IMG/VR virus record: IMGVR_UViG_3300044623_000570
Location: 1-28,099 of that record
Origin: a virus
Reading direction: 5' to 3' (one strand)
Length of the DNA: 28,099 nucleotides
In this document: piece by piece, positions 1-7,220 of the stretch
How the letters are laid out: the number at the start of each line of letters is the position of its first letter
How positions within the stretch are numbered: position 1 is the stretch's first letter
Program-made: the position numbers and the translations under genes
The notes under the pieces: generated by a model
What the model saw: only the letters and a program-made list of their open reading frames with translations
What the model was told of the DNA's origin: nothing
Databases searched by the model: none

Positions 1-670
1 CCTCCAATGTGGTCAAACGACGACCAGCAGCCTTCTTGAATGTTGCTACGCAAAACTTAAATAGGTCTTCAAGCGGTGCTGGGCCAGAAGCACGACCACC
101 AAATGTCTTGAGCGGTGCGCCAGCAGGGCGTACCTTAGAAAGGTCCCAGCGAGGAACCTGACCAGCATATAGAAGATGAATTAGTTCCTTGAGAGACTTT
201 GCCCAGCCAAGCTTTGAGTCAGCCACTACGATGTTTGTTTCAGTATCATGAAATGAATCCGATACGATAGGCAGTTGATCAACAAACTTTGATTCAACAG
301 AGAAACCAACACCAGTACCATTCATAAGAACATAAAGAATTTCATCGAATGAGCGAGGATTATCTACAGCAACATAAGAGCAATTGTAACCAGCAACGTT
401 CTCACGCTTGAGTGCTTCACCAGCAGTCATTAGACAACGCATAGATGGCATGATTTCAAGGTTCAATACAGCGTCTTCAAGCTGCTTACGCTCTTCCTTG
501 GTAACAGTATAGCCAGTATTTTCCTTGATATGTTCATCGAAGAAGTTGAAATAACGAGCAACTGTTTCATCCCAGTTTTCACGACGATTTTCTTCCCACA
601 ACCACTTAGCATAGCGGCTCTTATAAATGAATTCCTGATATAGTGTCGGTAACATATTACTGCCTGACAT
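1..670 (-). CDS. nrdJ: Adenosylcobalamin-dependent (class II) ribonucleotide reductase, N-terminal part
   Basis: Reduces ribonucleoside triphosphates to deoxy forms for phage DNA synthesis, using B12. The gene starts at 670 (AGGAGA 10 nt upstream) and runs off the left edge, leaving about 223 residues. The translated start has the monomeric class II RTPR pattern: an aromatic-rich RYAKWLWEENRREN segment near residue 20, MPSMRCLMTAG near 74, then AGYNCSYV at 93-100. In this family the Cys of NCSY (C97 here) is one of the redox-active cysteines, and GTGVGFSVE follows. The active-site thiyl Cys lies beyond the window. ThyX is directly upstream on the same strand, forming a dNTP supply pair. Class II RNR is oxygen-independent and common in phages of B12-using alphaproteobacteria. 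Family call is strong; subtype is from remembered motifs. Confidence 0.9.
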   Translation of the reverse strand, partial: MSGSNMLPTLYQEFIYKSRYAKWLWEENRRENWDETVARYFNFFDEHIKENTGYTVTKEERKQLEDAVLNLEIMPSMRCLMTAGEALKRENVAGYNCSYVAVDNPRSFDEILYVLMNGTGVGFSVESKFVDQLPIVSDSFHDTETNIVVADSKLGWAKSLKELIHLLYAGQVPRWDLSKVRPAGAPLKTFGGRASGPAPLEDLFKFCVATFKKAAGRRLTTLE

Positions 671-689
671 ACGTGTAGTCTCCTAAATT

Positions 690-1358
690 TTATTGATTGT
701 TTTCTAATACGTTCTTAAGTGAGGGGAATTGCTCAGTAATGATATTCCAACACTGGGTAGCTAATTCTCTATGTTCCTTCTGCGTTCCGTTGGCCATGCG
801 AAGCTCACAGTAGTGGATCCATGAACGGAGTGTTCCTGACATATACATGCGTGACATAGTGAGACCTTCAGGCAAAACAGCGCGAGCCAATTCTTTTGCG
901 ATGCCATTCTTTATTGCCCAATCATAGTATGTCTTGGCAGCCAATAGCATTTCATTCTGTACAAGATTCCAACTATTTTGAAGATCGTTATTATCAGTCT
1001 CAATACTATTCTGTCTATTCTTTGTATCCTGCAATCGTGCTTCGCGCGGTTCACTCATATCTTGAACTTCCGCATATCGCTGTGAAAATTCCTGAAACGA
1101 GAACGACCGATGACGAAGGATCTGACGGCCGATATCACGGGTAGTCTGGATCTCCATAACAATATGTACCATTTCAAATGGTGACCAGTGCTTGTTCTTC
1201 ACAAGATACTTGAGAAGACGTTCGCTATCTGGGTTGTCCTGATTAGCAGGATTAGATACGCGGGCACAGTAAGCAATCAAGCCTTCGGCCGACATGTTCA
1301 AATCATCTTCTACCTTCAGAGTCGGCTTAGTGACTCCGATCAACTTCACACTATTCAT
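690..1358 (-). CDS. thyX: FAD-dependent thymidylate synthase ThyX
   Basis: Makes dTMP from dUMP using methylene-tetrahydrofolate and FAD/NADPH. The 222-residue length is normal for ThyX. The signature RHRxxSxxxxSxR is complete: R82-H83-R84, S87, S92, R94. The HxxFExV-like region (HWSPFEMVH, 57-65) precedes it, and a C-terminal substrate-binding helix has RSWIHYCELR. AGGAAG lies about 9 nt before the ATG. It is followed after 20 nt by nrdJ and preceded by a small conserved gene, so it sits in a nucleotide-metabolism operon. No truncation seen. Confidence 0.97.
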   Translation of the reverse strand: MNSVKLIGVTKPTLKVEDDLNMSAEGLIAYCARVSNPANQDNPDSERLLKYLVKNKHWSPFEMVHIVMEIQTTRDIGRQILRHRSFSFQEFSQRYAEVQDMSEPREARLQDTKNRQNSIETDNNDLQNSWNLVQNEMLLAAKTYYDWAIKNGIAKELARAVLPEGLTMSRMYMSGTLRSWIHYCELRMANGTQKEHRELATQCWNIITEQFPSLKNVLENNQ

Positions 1359-1361
1359 AAT

Positions 1362-1628
1362 TTATACTTCCTGATATGTCTTGATAAAAATATTATTCTT
1401 GCAAGGATAGAACTCGCCTTCAACATCTTTGATAATCCAATCACCAACAGATGCTTCCATGCGGCCTTCTAATGTATCTATCCACAGAGTAGGAGGGTTG
1501 GTGCTAAAGCCCACATCACCACTGTTTATCCAATCTTCTATATCTAGCACGGACTTTGCATCTGTCAATTGCATCGCTTCGATTGTTACAGGCTTCTTAC
1601 GAAACTTTCTAACTACACCTTTTTCCAT
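1362..1628 (-). CDS. Small conserved phage protein (KFRKKPVxIEA family)
   Basis: An 88-residue protein starting VVRKFRKKPVTIEAMQL and ending with a GDWIIKDVEGEFYPCKNNIF-like C-terminus. I recognise this pattern from many phage and actinobacterial small proteins, but no function is known to me. No signal peptide or membrane segment. Its start overlaps the primase 3' end by 16 nt in another frame (ATGG within the primase codons for QWKK), suggesting translational coupling. It precedes thyX by only 3 nt. Confidence 0.8.
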   Translation of the reverse strand: MEKGVVRKFRKKPVTIEAMQLTDAKSVLDIEDWINSGDVGFSTNPPTLWIDTLEGRMEASVGDWIIKDVEGEFYPCKNNIFIKTYQEV

Positions 1629-2623
1629 TGTTCAAACTCCAGCTTTGCTCTCAAATCATTAAATGTATGTCTATCTATAATACTCTGGATCTCACTTGGT
1701 GTCGTTCCCGTCAGGATCCAGTCGTTTATATCTTTTGCTACTATATTTTGAGGCCAAATAAAAATATAATCACCGTGACGAATTGTCTTATTCATCTGCT
1801 TAACGATATCAACATTTCTTGGCTCATTATCATGTATGAAGACATAATCATAATTGCCGAGCAAAAGAGTAATATTATACAACGAAGCGTCCATTGTTGC
1901 AAGTGAATTCTGTAAGAATAGACTATCAATTGGACCTTCAACAACATAAACGCGCTTCGTTAAGTCTACGCGATCAAGCCCGTAGATTTTTTTGAAGTCT
2001 TCATCCATCTTGATTGTGATATACTTAACTTTAGACTCACCAATAGCACGACCCTGAAAACCAAGAATCTTTTTGTCTTGATCATAGAACGGGAATATGA
2101 TACGCTGTTCTTCAAACAAAGTCTTTTCATAATCAGGCAACATCTCCAGAACAAACGCCTTGAAGTTGGATGCGTAGTATATATCATTCATTCTATCGCG
2201 CGGTATTTTACGATCCACAAGATACTTCTTCGCTGCATGATCTTCTGGTAGAGATTCGATAGTAGGAAGATTTATCTTCTGTACGATATTGAATACAGGC
2301 TTTGTCTTTGCTATAGAAAAATCTGGTGTTGCTACATTACCTTTGTTTTCATTCTTGTAGCGTTCAAGTTGATACTCACGATAGAGTGAACGATCAATCG
2401 TCTTTAAAAAGTTCCCGATAGACAACGATGTGCCACAGTTATGACACTGGAAAAACAGATCAGACTTGCGGCGGTAGAAATAGCCGCGCGTCTTTAGTTT
2501 GTTCTTGTGGGAATCTCCACAGATAGGGCATCGAAAATTCCATAAGAATTCCGACTTCTGCTTGAAGCGTTCCAGTTTAGTGGAAACTAGAGATACGAAT
2601 TTTTTATCAATGTATAAGGACAT
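1613..2623 (-). CDS. DNA primase, T4 gp61 / DnaG type
   Basis: Synthesises RNA primers for lagging-strand replication, normally with a gp41-like helicase. The 336 residues match T4 gp61 in size. A CHC2-like zinc ribbon is visible: C32-x2-C35 and C60-x2-C63, around RGYFYRRKSDLFFQC. A TOPRIM core follows, with VYVVEGPIDSLF near residue 225 (catalytic Glu in VEGP) and FIHDNEPRN later as the acidic metal motif. A sigma70-like promoter lies just upstream (TTGACT-16-TATAAT, 2651-2678), fitting early expression. The weak GGTGG Shine-Dalgarno lies in a 9-bp hairpin that only transcripts from further upstream would carry in full. Confidence 0.9.
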   Translation of the reverse strand: MSLYIDKKFVSLVSTKLERFKQKSEFLWNFRCPICGDSHKNKLKTRGYFYRRKSDLFFQCHNCGTSLSIGNFLKTIDRSLYREYQLERYKNENKGNVATPDFSIAKTKPVFNIVQKINLPTIESLPEDHAAKKYLVDRKIPRDRMNDIYYASNFKAFVLEMLPDYEKTLFEEQRIIFPFYDQDKKILGFQGRAIGESKVKYITIKMDEDFKKIYGLDRVDLTKRVYVVEGPIDSLFLQNSLATMDASLYNITLLLGNYDYVFIHDNEPRNVDIVKQMNKTIRHGDYIFIWPQNIVAKDINDWILTGTTPSEIQSIIDRHTFNDLRAKLEFEQWKKV

Positions 2624-2650
2624 AATGCCACCCAGTTGTAGTTAGGTAGC

Positions 2651-2678
2651 ATTATATCAGGTAGAATTAGAAAGTCAA
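2651..2678 (-). promoter_or_regulatory. Sigma70-type early promoter of the primase
   Basis: On the minus strand TTGACT (2678-2673) and TATAAT (2656-2651) are 16 bp apart. The predicted start is about 2644, 21 nt before the primase ATG. The promoter interrupts an inverted repeat (2624-2632 / 2645-2653, 9 bp with one GU), so its own transcripts lack the upstream arm. Confidence 0.7.
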
Positions 2679-2681
2679 CGG

Positions 2682-3155
2682 TTATTCAAAGAGCTTGGTA
2701 ATATTGATTGCGTTGTTTGCTACCAAGAATAGAAGGAATGAAACGATAGCAGCAATGCCATATTTCCACATTTCAATCTGACCAAGGCGCTTACTGATTC
2801 CTGTATCCTCTTTATGGATCTCATCTCTCAACTTTTTCAGTTCAGCCAGAATCGATTTTTCGGAATCTTCTATCTTGTCTGTCAATTCTTTGTTGACTGT
2901 ATTGATTCGGTTGTAGATATCTTTGATGTTATTGTTTGTCTCTATTCTTCTCATTTCCAGAACACTCTGCATTTCGGCTGTTGTTTTTTCTTGGTTCTCA
3001 AGTCTCTGCTCTTGCAAAGATACCATTCTAGAAAGGCTGGATGCAATCTCTTGCATCTTGTCTATAGTAGTGTCGAACTTCTCTAACAAAGCTGACATGG
3101 TTACTACATCTTTTTTCAGTAATTCAATATCAACTTTAATTTCTTGTTCAGACAC
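2682..3155 (-). CDS. Coiled-coil protein with C-terminal membrane anchor
   Basis: 157 residues, unknown function. Residues about 1-125 are charged and heptad-like (repeated L/I/M spacing, many E, K, Q), predicting a long coiled coil. Residues about 130-150 (GIAAIVSFLLFLVANNAINI) form one transmembrane helix, followed by a short tail. No cysteine motif or catalytic signature. It follows the holin gene by 27 nt, so a lysis accessory role (spanin- or antiholin-like membrane adaptor) is possible but is inference from position. A GATAAATA late-promoter motif lies 29 nt upstream of the ATG. Confidence 0.75.
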   Translation of the reverse strand: MSEQEIKVDIELLKKDVVTMSALLEKFDTTIDKMQEIASSLSRMVSLQEQRLENQEKTTAEMQSVLEMRRIETNNNIKDIYNRINTVNKELTDKIEDSEKSILAELKKLRDEIHKEDTGISKRLGQIEMWKYGIAAIVSFLLFLVANNAINITKLFE

Positions 3156-3182
3156 AGCACTTCACTCCACTTGTTGTTATTT

Positions 3183-3749
3183 TTATTTATCTCTTCCTGT
3201 TCCTGCAGGCTTCTTTACAGGAACCTTAGTAACAGGTGCTTTATTAGGTATTACTTTTACATTGAGTTGTGGTTGTTGTGATAATGTGACAGCGGCCAAC
3301 TTCTCTTGTTTTTCCATCACGCGCGAACCAAACCAGAATGCGATAATGGTAGAGAATAGGGACATAGTGTCTGGATCCCATACAGCATCAAGCATAGTTG
3401 GGATATCTTGCCCCTGCTTGATCATCACATAGGCCGCAGACCACTTAACGGCCACGAAGAGAATAAAGAATGAATAGGTGATAACGGGTCTGATAGAAGC
3501 TCGTAATGCGTTGATAAACTTGCCACCATCAAGAGACTTATCATGATCAAGAGCTGATTGTCGAGACTCAGCGTCAGCCTTAATTTCCTCAATATGGTAC
3601 TGTATGTTTGCCTGCGTTGCAGCAGCATTGAGCTTGATTTCGGTAAGTTGTAACTCATACTTTAACTCCTGCTTACGTTCAAATATTCTCACAATGGAAG
3701 GCAGTAGACTTCCTAAAATTCCCAAAAAAGGTGCTAGTAATGCTAACAT
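3183..3749 (-). CDS. Holin, 3TM gene-transfer-agent type
   Basis: Forms inner-membrane lesions that release the endolysin. The 188 residues contain an N-terminal hydrophobic helix (2-20, ALLAPFLGILGSLLPSI), an amphipathic charged stretch with ADAESRQSALDHD, then the family-like core RASIRPVITYSFFILFVAVKW (TM2), a DPDTMSLFSTIIAFWFGSR segment (TM3) and EKQ. I assign this to the 'holin of 3TMs, for gene-transfer release' family, typical of alphaproteobacterial phages and GTAs. A basic Pro/Lys tail (about 165-188) is an addition. The gene overlaps its upstream neighbour by one base (TAATG). Confidence 0.85.
   Translation of the reverse strand: MLALLAPFLGILGSLLPSIVRIFERKQELKYELQLTEIKLNAAATQANIQYHIEEIKADAESRQSALDHDKSLDGGKFINALRASIRPVITYSFFILFVAVKWSAAYVMIKQGQDIPTMLDAVWDPDTMSLFSTIIAFWFGSRVMEKQEKLAAVTLSQQPQLNVKVIPNKAPVTKVPVKKPAGTGRDK
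3184..3191 (-). promoter_or_regulatory. T4-like late promoter motif GATAAATA
   Basis: GATAAATA on the minus strand overlaps the holin stop codon (AGA GAT AAA TAA) and lies 29 nt upstream of the next gene's ATG. It differs from the T4 late consensus TATAAATA only at the first base. The same variant occurs at 15428-15435. Confidence 0.55.
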
Positions 3750-4048
3750 TATTTACCTCGTTTAATCTGTGTAGGTGTCATGGTTGTAGTTGTCTTCTGT
3801 ACTTCTTCACCACCCTCAATCAATTGTACAATCTTCTCTTGCCCTCTAGTCCAAGCAGCAACGCCTATGATTGCTGCCATGGCCAGATGATAGAAGCCGC
3901 CTTCTTTTAATGTAATAGGATCCCACGGCTCTCTAACAATATACATATAGACTGAAGGAAATATAATGAAGTCGCATATACACACAGCAAAGTACTGCCA
4001 CGCAATGGCTGGTCTCCAATATGTCTTCAGCCAAGGATCTTCTTTCAT
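3749..4048 (-). CDS. Small membrane protein of the lysis cassette (second holin candidate)
   Basis: The best start is the ATG at 4048, in ATGA overlap with the endolysin stop, giving 99 residues; longer readings need a TTG inside the endolysin gene. The sequence begins MKEDPWLKTYWRPAIAWQYF, with hydrophobic segments around residues 15-35 (AIAWQYFAVCICDFIIFPSV) and 50-65 (YHLAMAAIIGVAAW), then a polar tail rich in Thr and Lys. The WRPAxAWQYxxVCxxDFxxxP pattern is familiar from phage holin-like proteins beside M15 endolysins. Function is inferred from context and topology. Confidence 0.75.
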   Translation of the reverse strand: MKEDPWLKTYWRPAIAWQYFAVCICDFIIFPSVYMYIVREPWDPITLKEGGFYHLAMAAIIGVAAWTRGQEKIVQLIEGGEEVQKTTTTMTPTQIKRGK

Positions 4049-4566
4049 CTCAATCTTGCAAACTGCCAATGCATCCCATCACAACGGCGCTCGTCTAGTG
4101 TGTCCTTATCACCATCCCAATCACCACCCCACAATGCGCCTGTTTTGGCCCAAGCATCCAGAACTTCTGGGAACTGAGCAAAACGTGGAGTGTTATCCGA
4201 TAATGAATTGTTTGCAGGATCAAGATCAATAGCACAACCCCATGAGTGCATTGATAAACTGTTACCACCACGCATCAAGCGATAGTTATAACAACCAGCA
4301 AAGGTAGATACGCCCCAGTGGTCTAAAGTCTTCTGCTTACCGCCTGCGGCCTTGTATAAGTTGTTGAATGCTTCTTGGAATCCAACGAGACAGTTCTTGT
4401 TTACTTTAAACTGTGCTACATGCTTGCCAGCGTATGTAATCCGAAACGGTGGCTTGAATGCTACCAAATATTCCGATTCCCACTTCGCAGATGGTTGTGT
4501 TATATTCTTGCCGCGTGGATTACCATAGAAGGAATCACATTCGCGTTGTAATGGCCATTTTGTCAT
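4045..4566 (-). CDS. M15-family peptidase endolysin (D-Ala-D-Ala carboxypeptidase type)
   Basis: Cuts peptidoglycan peptide cross-links during lysis. The start at 4566 has GGAG 9 nt upstream, giving 173 residues; an ATG at 4590 would add 8 residues but lacks a spaced Shine-Dalgarno. The zinc site is visible: SMHSWGCAIDLD supplies H107 and D114, and CDGMHWQF supplies H166, with W167 typical of M15C enzymes. WPLQRECDSFYGNPRG at the N-terminus is also typical. No signal peptide, so release depends on the holin genes downstream. Lys-type operon order: endolysin, small membrane protein, holin. Confidence 0.9.
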   Translation of the reverse strand: MTKWPLQRECDSFYGNPRGKNITQPSAKWESEYLVAFKPPFRITYAGKHVAQFKVNKNCLVGFQEAFNNLYKAAGGKQKTLDHWGVSTFAGCYNYRLMRGGNSLSMHSWGCAIDLDPANNSLSDNTPRFAQFPEVLDAWAKTGALWGGDWDGDKDTLDERRCDGMHWQFARLR

Positions 4567-4567
4567 T

Positions 4568-4903
4568 TCATATATCTCCATAGCGCACATACATACAGGC
4601 GCCTGTGTTCTCGTCCTCTACAATTATTGGACCTTTTCTTTTCTTTCTCGCATATTCTCTTAGTTCATAATAAGCATCATCTTCCTCAAGATATCTTTTC
4701 CAATGCATACCTTTTTTCTTTTGGTGTTTGATTGAATTGAAAGTGGAAGAAGAAACGATAAATGTTTCCTGATTTAGAAAAGTGCCTTTTTTTCTTTTCT
4801 GCATAGGCATCAACTCTGCTGATTTCCATGTCGCAGGATTATCACCTGTTCCAGGAACAGCAGAACCAGTAGCATTTGTAGAAACATCTTCTTTCAATTT
4901 CAT
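4568..4903 (-). CDS. Unknown phage protein, basic, 111 residues
   Basis: Begins MKLKEDVSTNATGSAVPGTGDNPATW, a polar Gly/Thr/Asn-rich segment like the N-termini of several T4-like phage virion proteins. A basic region (KRKKG, KHQKKKG) and an acidic/aromatic stretch (EEDDAYYELREYARKKRKGP) follow, then a short beta-like C-terminus. No catalytic motif or membrane segment. It overlaps nothing upstream but ends 2 nt before the chosen endolysin start, so the two are co-transcribed. A structural role is a guess. Confidence 0.7.
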   Translation of the reverse strand: MKLKEDVSTNATGSAVPGTGDNPATWKSAELMPMQKRKKGTFLNQETFIVSSSTFNSIKHQKKKGMHWKRYLEEDDAYYELREYARKKRKGPIIVEDENTGACMYVRYGDI

Positions 4904-4910
4904 TTTTCTC

Positions 4911-4939
4911 TTGACTTTCTATTGACAACGTGGTATAAA
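4911..4939 (+). promoter_or_regulatory. Possible plus-strand (antisense) sigma70 promoter
   Basis: TTGACT (4911-4916), a 17-bp spacer and TATAAA (4934-4939) lie on the plus strand in the only clear gap in this operon. It would read antisense into the two genes to its right. No plus-strand gene follows, so it is either an antisense-RNA start or a chance match. Its TTGACTTTCTA start resembles the primase promoter. Confidence 0.35.
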
Positions 4940-4967
4940 GGCTATGTCAGCCATGATATGAATAACT

Positions 4968-5354
4968 CTATAGATTCCTTAGTCTGTTTCCAACAAATAT
5001 ATCTATACCAATATCGGCTGCATTATAATGATTACCATTAATACCATTTATATGTCTTGGCATAAAATTTAGAAACAGTAGAAAAGTTTTAAGTATGTCA
5101 AAGTCTTCCTTATCAATCTTAAAGAACAACATTCTCGCTGAGGATTCTATTCCAAATACATTTGATAGAACAATGATATGATTTAAAATCAATCTTTCCT
5201 TTAGCTCACCTGTAGTCTTATATCTTTTGATAAGTCTCTTGACATACTTAATTCTACTCAAGTCTTCTTCAAATTCACTCATCACACAATTAGGTCTATC
5301 GTAGGCTTTCATTGCGTAGATGATGAAGTTATCATCATTTAAGTTTTCAATCAT
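4968..5354 (-). CDS. Conserved T4-like phage protein of unknown function
   Basis: 128 residues, mostly helical and without low complexity: MIENLNDDNFIIYAMKAYDRPNC near the start, ERLILNHIIVLSNVFG around 73-88, and ARMLFFKIDKED after it. I associate the 'NLNDDNFxxYAMKxYD...RLILNHIIVLxNVFG' pattern with cyanophage and other T4-like genomes, where it is uncharacterised. The start overlaps the upstream stop by one base. No motif suggests an enzyme. Confidence 0.75.
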   Translation of the reverse strand: MIENLNDDNFIIYAMKAYDRPNCVMSEFEEDLSRIKYVKRLIKRYKTTGELKERLILNHIIVLSNVFGIESSARMLFFKIDKEDFDILKTFLLFLNFMPRHINGINGNHYNAADIGIDIFVGNRLRNL

Positions 5355-6211
5355 TATTTCTTTTTTGCCATACCCATCTTAGCTAGACGCTTTGTTATCT
5401 TCTTAATCTTTGACTTAGATTCTTTTTCTGGTGTTTTTGTTTCATCACCTTTAGAATCCCATGGCAAATCTTTTTCTTCTTTAAGCTTCTTCTCAGCTTT
5501 GTCGGCTCTCAACCATCTCTTAGCAAGATCATTTCTGCTCTTGTCTTCTTTCTTGGTCTTCTCAGAACCTTTTAGCTTTTCTTTAGCTCTCTTCTCATGA
5601 GTAGCTTCCCACTCTTGATCATGCTTCTTTTCAATTCTCTTCTTGATAGCTTTCATAGCTTCTTTTGATTTGCCACGAAGTTCATTAAGAGTTTCTTCAT
5701 TCAGACCATTATCAGCCTTATATGAATCAAATGAATCTTCAGCATCAGCTTCATCTCCATCTGTTGTTTCTCCATCTTCCATTTCAGATTCGATATCATC
5801 TAAAATTTCTTGGAGTTCACTCTCTTCCACGATCTCACAGAAGATATCAAATGAACCTCTATCATTCATTTGATACTCAAAGTATATGTAATATGGATCA
5901 TAGTTCTTTACAACTACTGTTCCATCATTTGTCATACCCATCTTGTTTCCAAATTGACTGATTGGAAACACTTCATGACCTGAATCCCCATCTAAGAAAT
6001 TTGTCTGAGGTGGAAATATGCTGAATGGTGCTAGAATCTTGCGAACCATTTCCATAGCATGGTATGGAGTCGCATGTGGTCTAGCTGTTACTGAGGCTAG
6101 ATGAATGTTGATGTTATCTCTAACAGGCCCATTATCTACTCCTACAAAGCCCTTCTCGGTCTGAGCATAGGGCATCATCTCTTCACTGAGGAAATCTTTA
6201 AATTTCTTCAT
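5354..6211 (-). CDS. Unknown phage protein with folded N-terminus and long charged tail
   Basis: 285 residues. About 1-140 looks folded, with a KPFxDFLSEE-like start (MKKFKDFLSEEMMPYAQ) seen in several T4-like phage head-region proteins. About 140-285 is extremely charged: an acidic block (EDGETTDGDEADAEDSFD) followed by many Lys/Glu repeats ending KRLAKMGMAKKK. This could be an internal or DNA-binding virion component; that is inference only. It directly follows the beta-rich virion-like gene (3-nt gap) and overlaps its downstream neighbour by one base. Confidence 0.7.
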   Translation of the reverse strand: MKKFKDFLSEEMMPYAQTEKGFVGVDNGPVRDNINIHLASVTARPHATPYHAMEMVRKILAPFSIFPPQTNFLDGDSGHEVFPISQFGNKMGMTNDGTVVVKNYDPYYIYFEYQMNDRGSFDIFCEIVEESELQEILDDIESEMEDGETTDGDEADAEDSFDSYKADNGLNEETLNELRGKSKEAMKAIKKRIEKKHDQEWEATHEKRAKEKLKGSEKTKKEDKSRNDLAKRWLRADKAEKKLKEEKDLPWDSKGDETKTPEKESKSKIKKITKRLAKMGMAKKK

Positions 6212-6214
6212 TTA

Positions 6215-6751
6215 TTAAGATCCTGGGAAGTATGTATTGTCTGATGTATCGTCGCCAGCAATTGTTCCTGTTGCCACAAGAGTTTCATAGAACTTACGAC
6301 CAGCACGACCACCAACTGTAACTGTAAATGTTGGACGGGTTGTGTTTGCACCAACATATGTCACTGTTGGAGCAGATGTGTATCCTGTTCCAGGACTATT
6401 GAGAACAACCGAAGCAACTACATTCCATGCAGGATTTGTTGAGAATGACTGTAATGTGTTCTGTGAGTTTGCTGTTGTATATGATGCGTTAGCATCAGCG
6501 CCACCGCCGCCAGAGATTGTCAAATATCCAGCTGAGTTGATGCCTGTACCACCACTTGAAATAGTAATTGTAGCAACACCACCTGTACCAAGTGTCTGCT
6601 TTACCCAACCAGAGTGAGGCGGTATATTACCAGCCGCAATAGCTTGAGTGTTTGATTTTTCTGTCACAGATACGCCCATTGTACTTGCTACATTAGCATA
6701 CTTTGGCTTGCTGTTACCTGTAGCTCCGTCTAGATTACCCCATAGTGGCAT
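6215..6751 (-). CDS. Beta-rich putative virion structural or decoration protein
   Basis: 178 residues beginning MPLWGNLDGATGNSKPKYAN, a start I know from T4-like cyanophage virion proteins (MPLWG/MPLFGN). The middle is rich in Gly, Thr, Ser and Val with repeated short strands: GWVKQTLGTGGVATITISSGG at about 48-68, then ISGGGGADANASYT and VVLNSPGTGYTSAPTVTYVG. The 'GTGY..APTVT' style repeats resemble tail-fibre or capsid-decoration proteins. No catalytic residues. The start overlaps the previous gene by 17 nt. Confidence 0.7.
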   Translation of the reverse strand: MPLWGNLDGATGNSKPKYANVASTMGVSVTEKSNTQAIAAGNIPPHSGWVKQTLGTGGVATITISSGGTGINSAGYLTISGGGGADANASYTTANSQNTLQSFSTNPAWNVVASVVLNSPGTGYTSAPTVTYVGANTTRPTFTVTVGGRAGRKFYETLVATGTIAGDDTSDNTYFPGS

Positions 6752-7220
6752 TTTTTTTCTCCTTGATTTCTTTTGTACTTGTGTTTTTGTTCATTGAACC
6801 TGTAGCCGAAGCTGTATTATCTGTTGGATTCACACTTACTGTTTCTGATTCTTTACCTTTTTTACCGGTATCAGTTGATCCTAAATCTGTTTCGACAGAT
6901 TCTTGTCTATTTTTCATAGATTGATTTCCGTGAGCTTGATACTTACTTCTATCAGATGGCAATTTTGAAACATTACCAATTGTCACTCTAGGATTATGCC
7001 TAGCACCAACACCTTGCTGACGAAATGGTAATTCCTCAGTCATTCTGTGCTTATAGTCGTTTGGTGATGTATTATCATTCTTGTTAGATGAATCAGGAAT
7101 ATGCTCAGGTTTAAACTTCTGTTTTTTAAGGTAAGCAGAAGTTTCGGCTTTCGGATCCTGTTCTTCTAATTTCTTCTTGCGAAGAGATTTGACCATCTCT
7201 GCCAATTGTTTGTTGTTCAT
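6735..7220 (-). CDS. Disordered hydrophilic phage protein
   Basis: 161 residues, very rich in Lys, Ser, Thr, Asn, Asp and Glu with almost no hydrophobic core, so probably intrinsically disordered. The N-terminus (MNNKQLAEMVKSLRKKKLEEQ) could form a short helix. The C-terminal KEKKNATMG reads into the next gene's start. It lies between the large repeat protein and the beta-rich virion-like protein, all overlapping by a few bases, suggesting co-translation. Function unknown. Confidence 0.6.
   Translation of the reverse strand: MNNKQLAEMVKSLRKKKLEEQDPKAETSAYLKKQKFKPEHIPDSSNKNDNTSPNDYKHRMTEELPFRQQGVGARHNPRVTIGNVSKLPSDRSKYQAHGNQSMKNRQESVETDLGSTDTGKKGKESETVSVNPTDNTASATGSMNKNTSTKEIKEKKNATMG

Noticed and set aside
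896-1472. Plus-strand ORFs opposite thyX and its neighbour
   Set aside because: No Shine-Dalgarno, no recognisable domain, fully overlapped by confident minus-strand genes.
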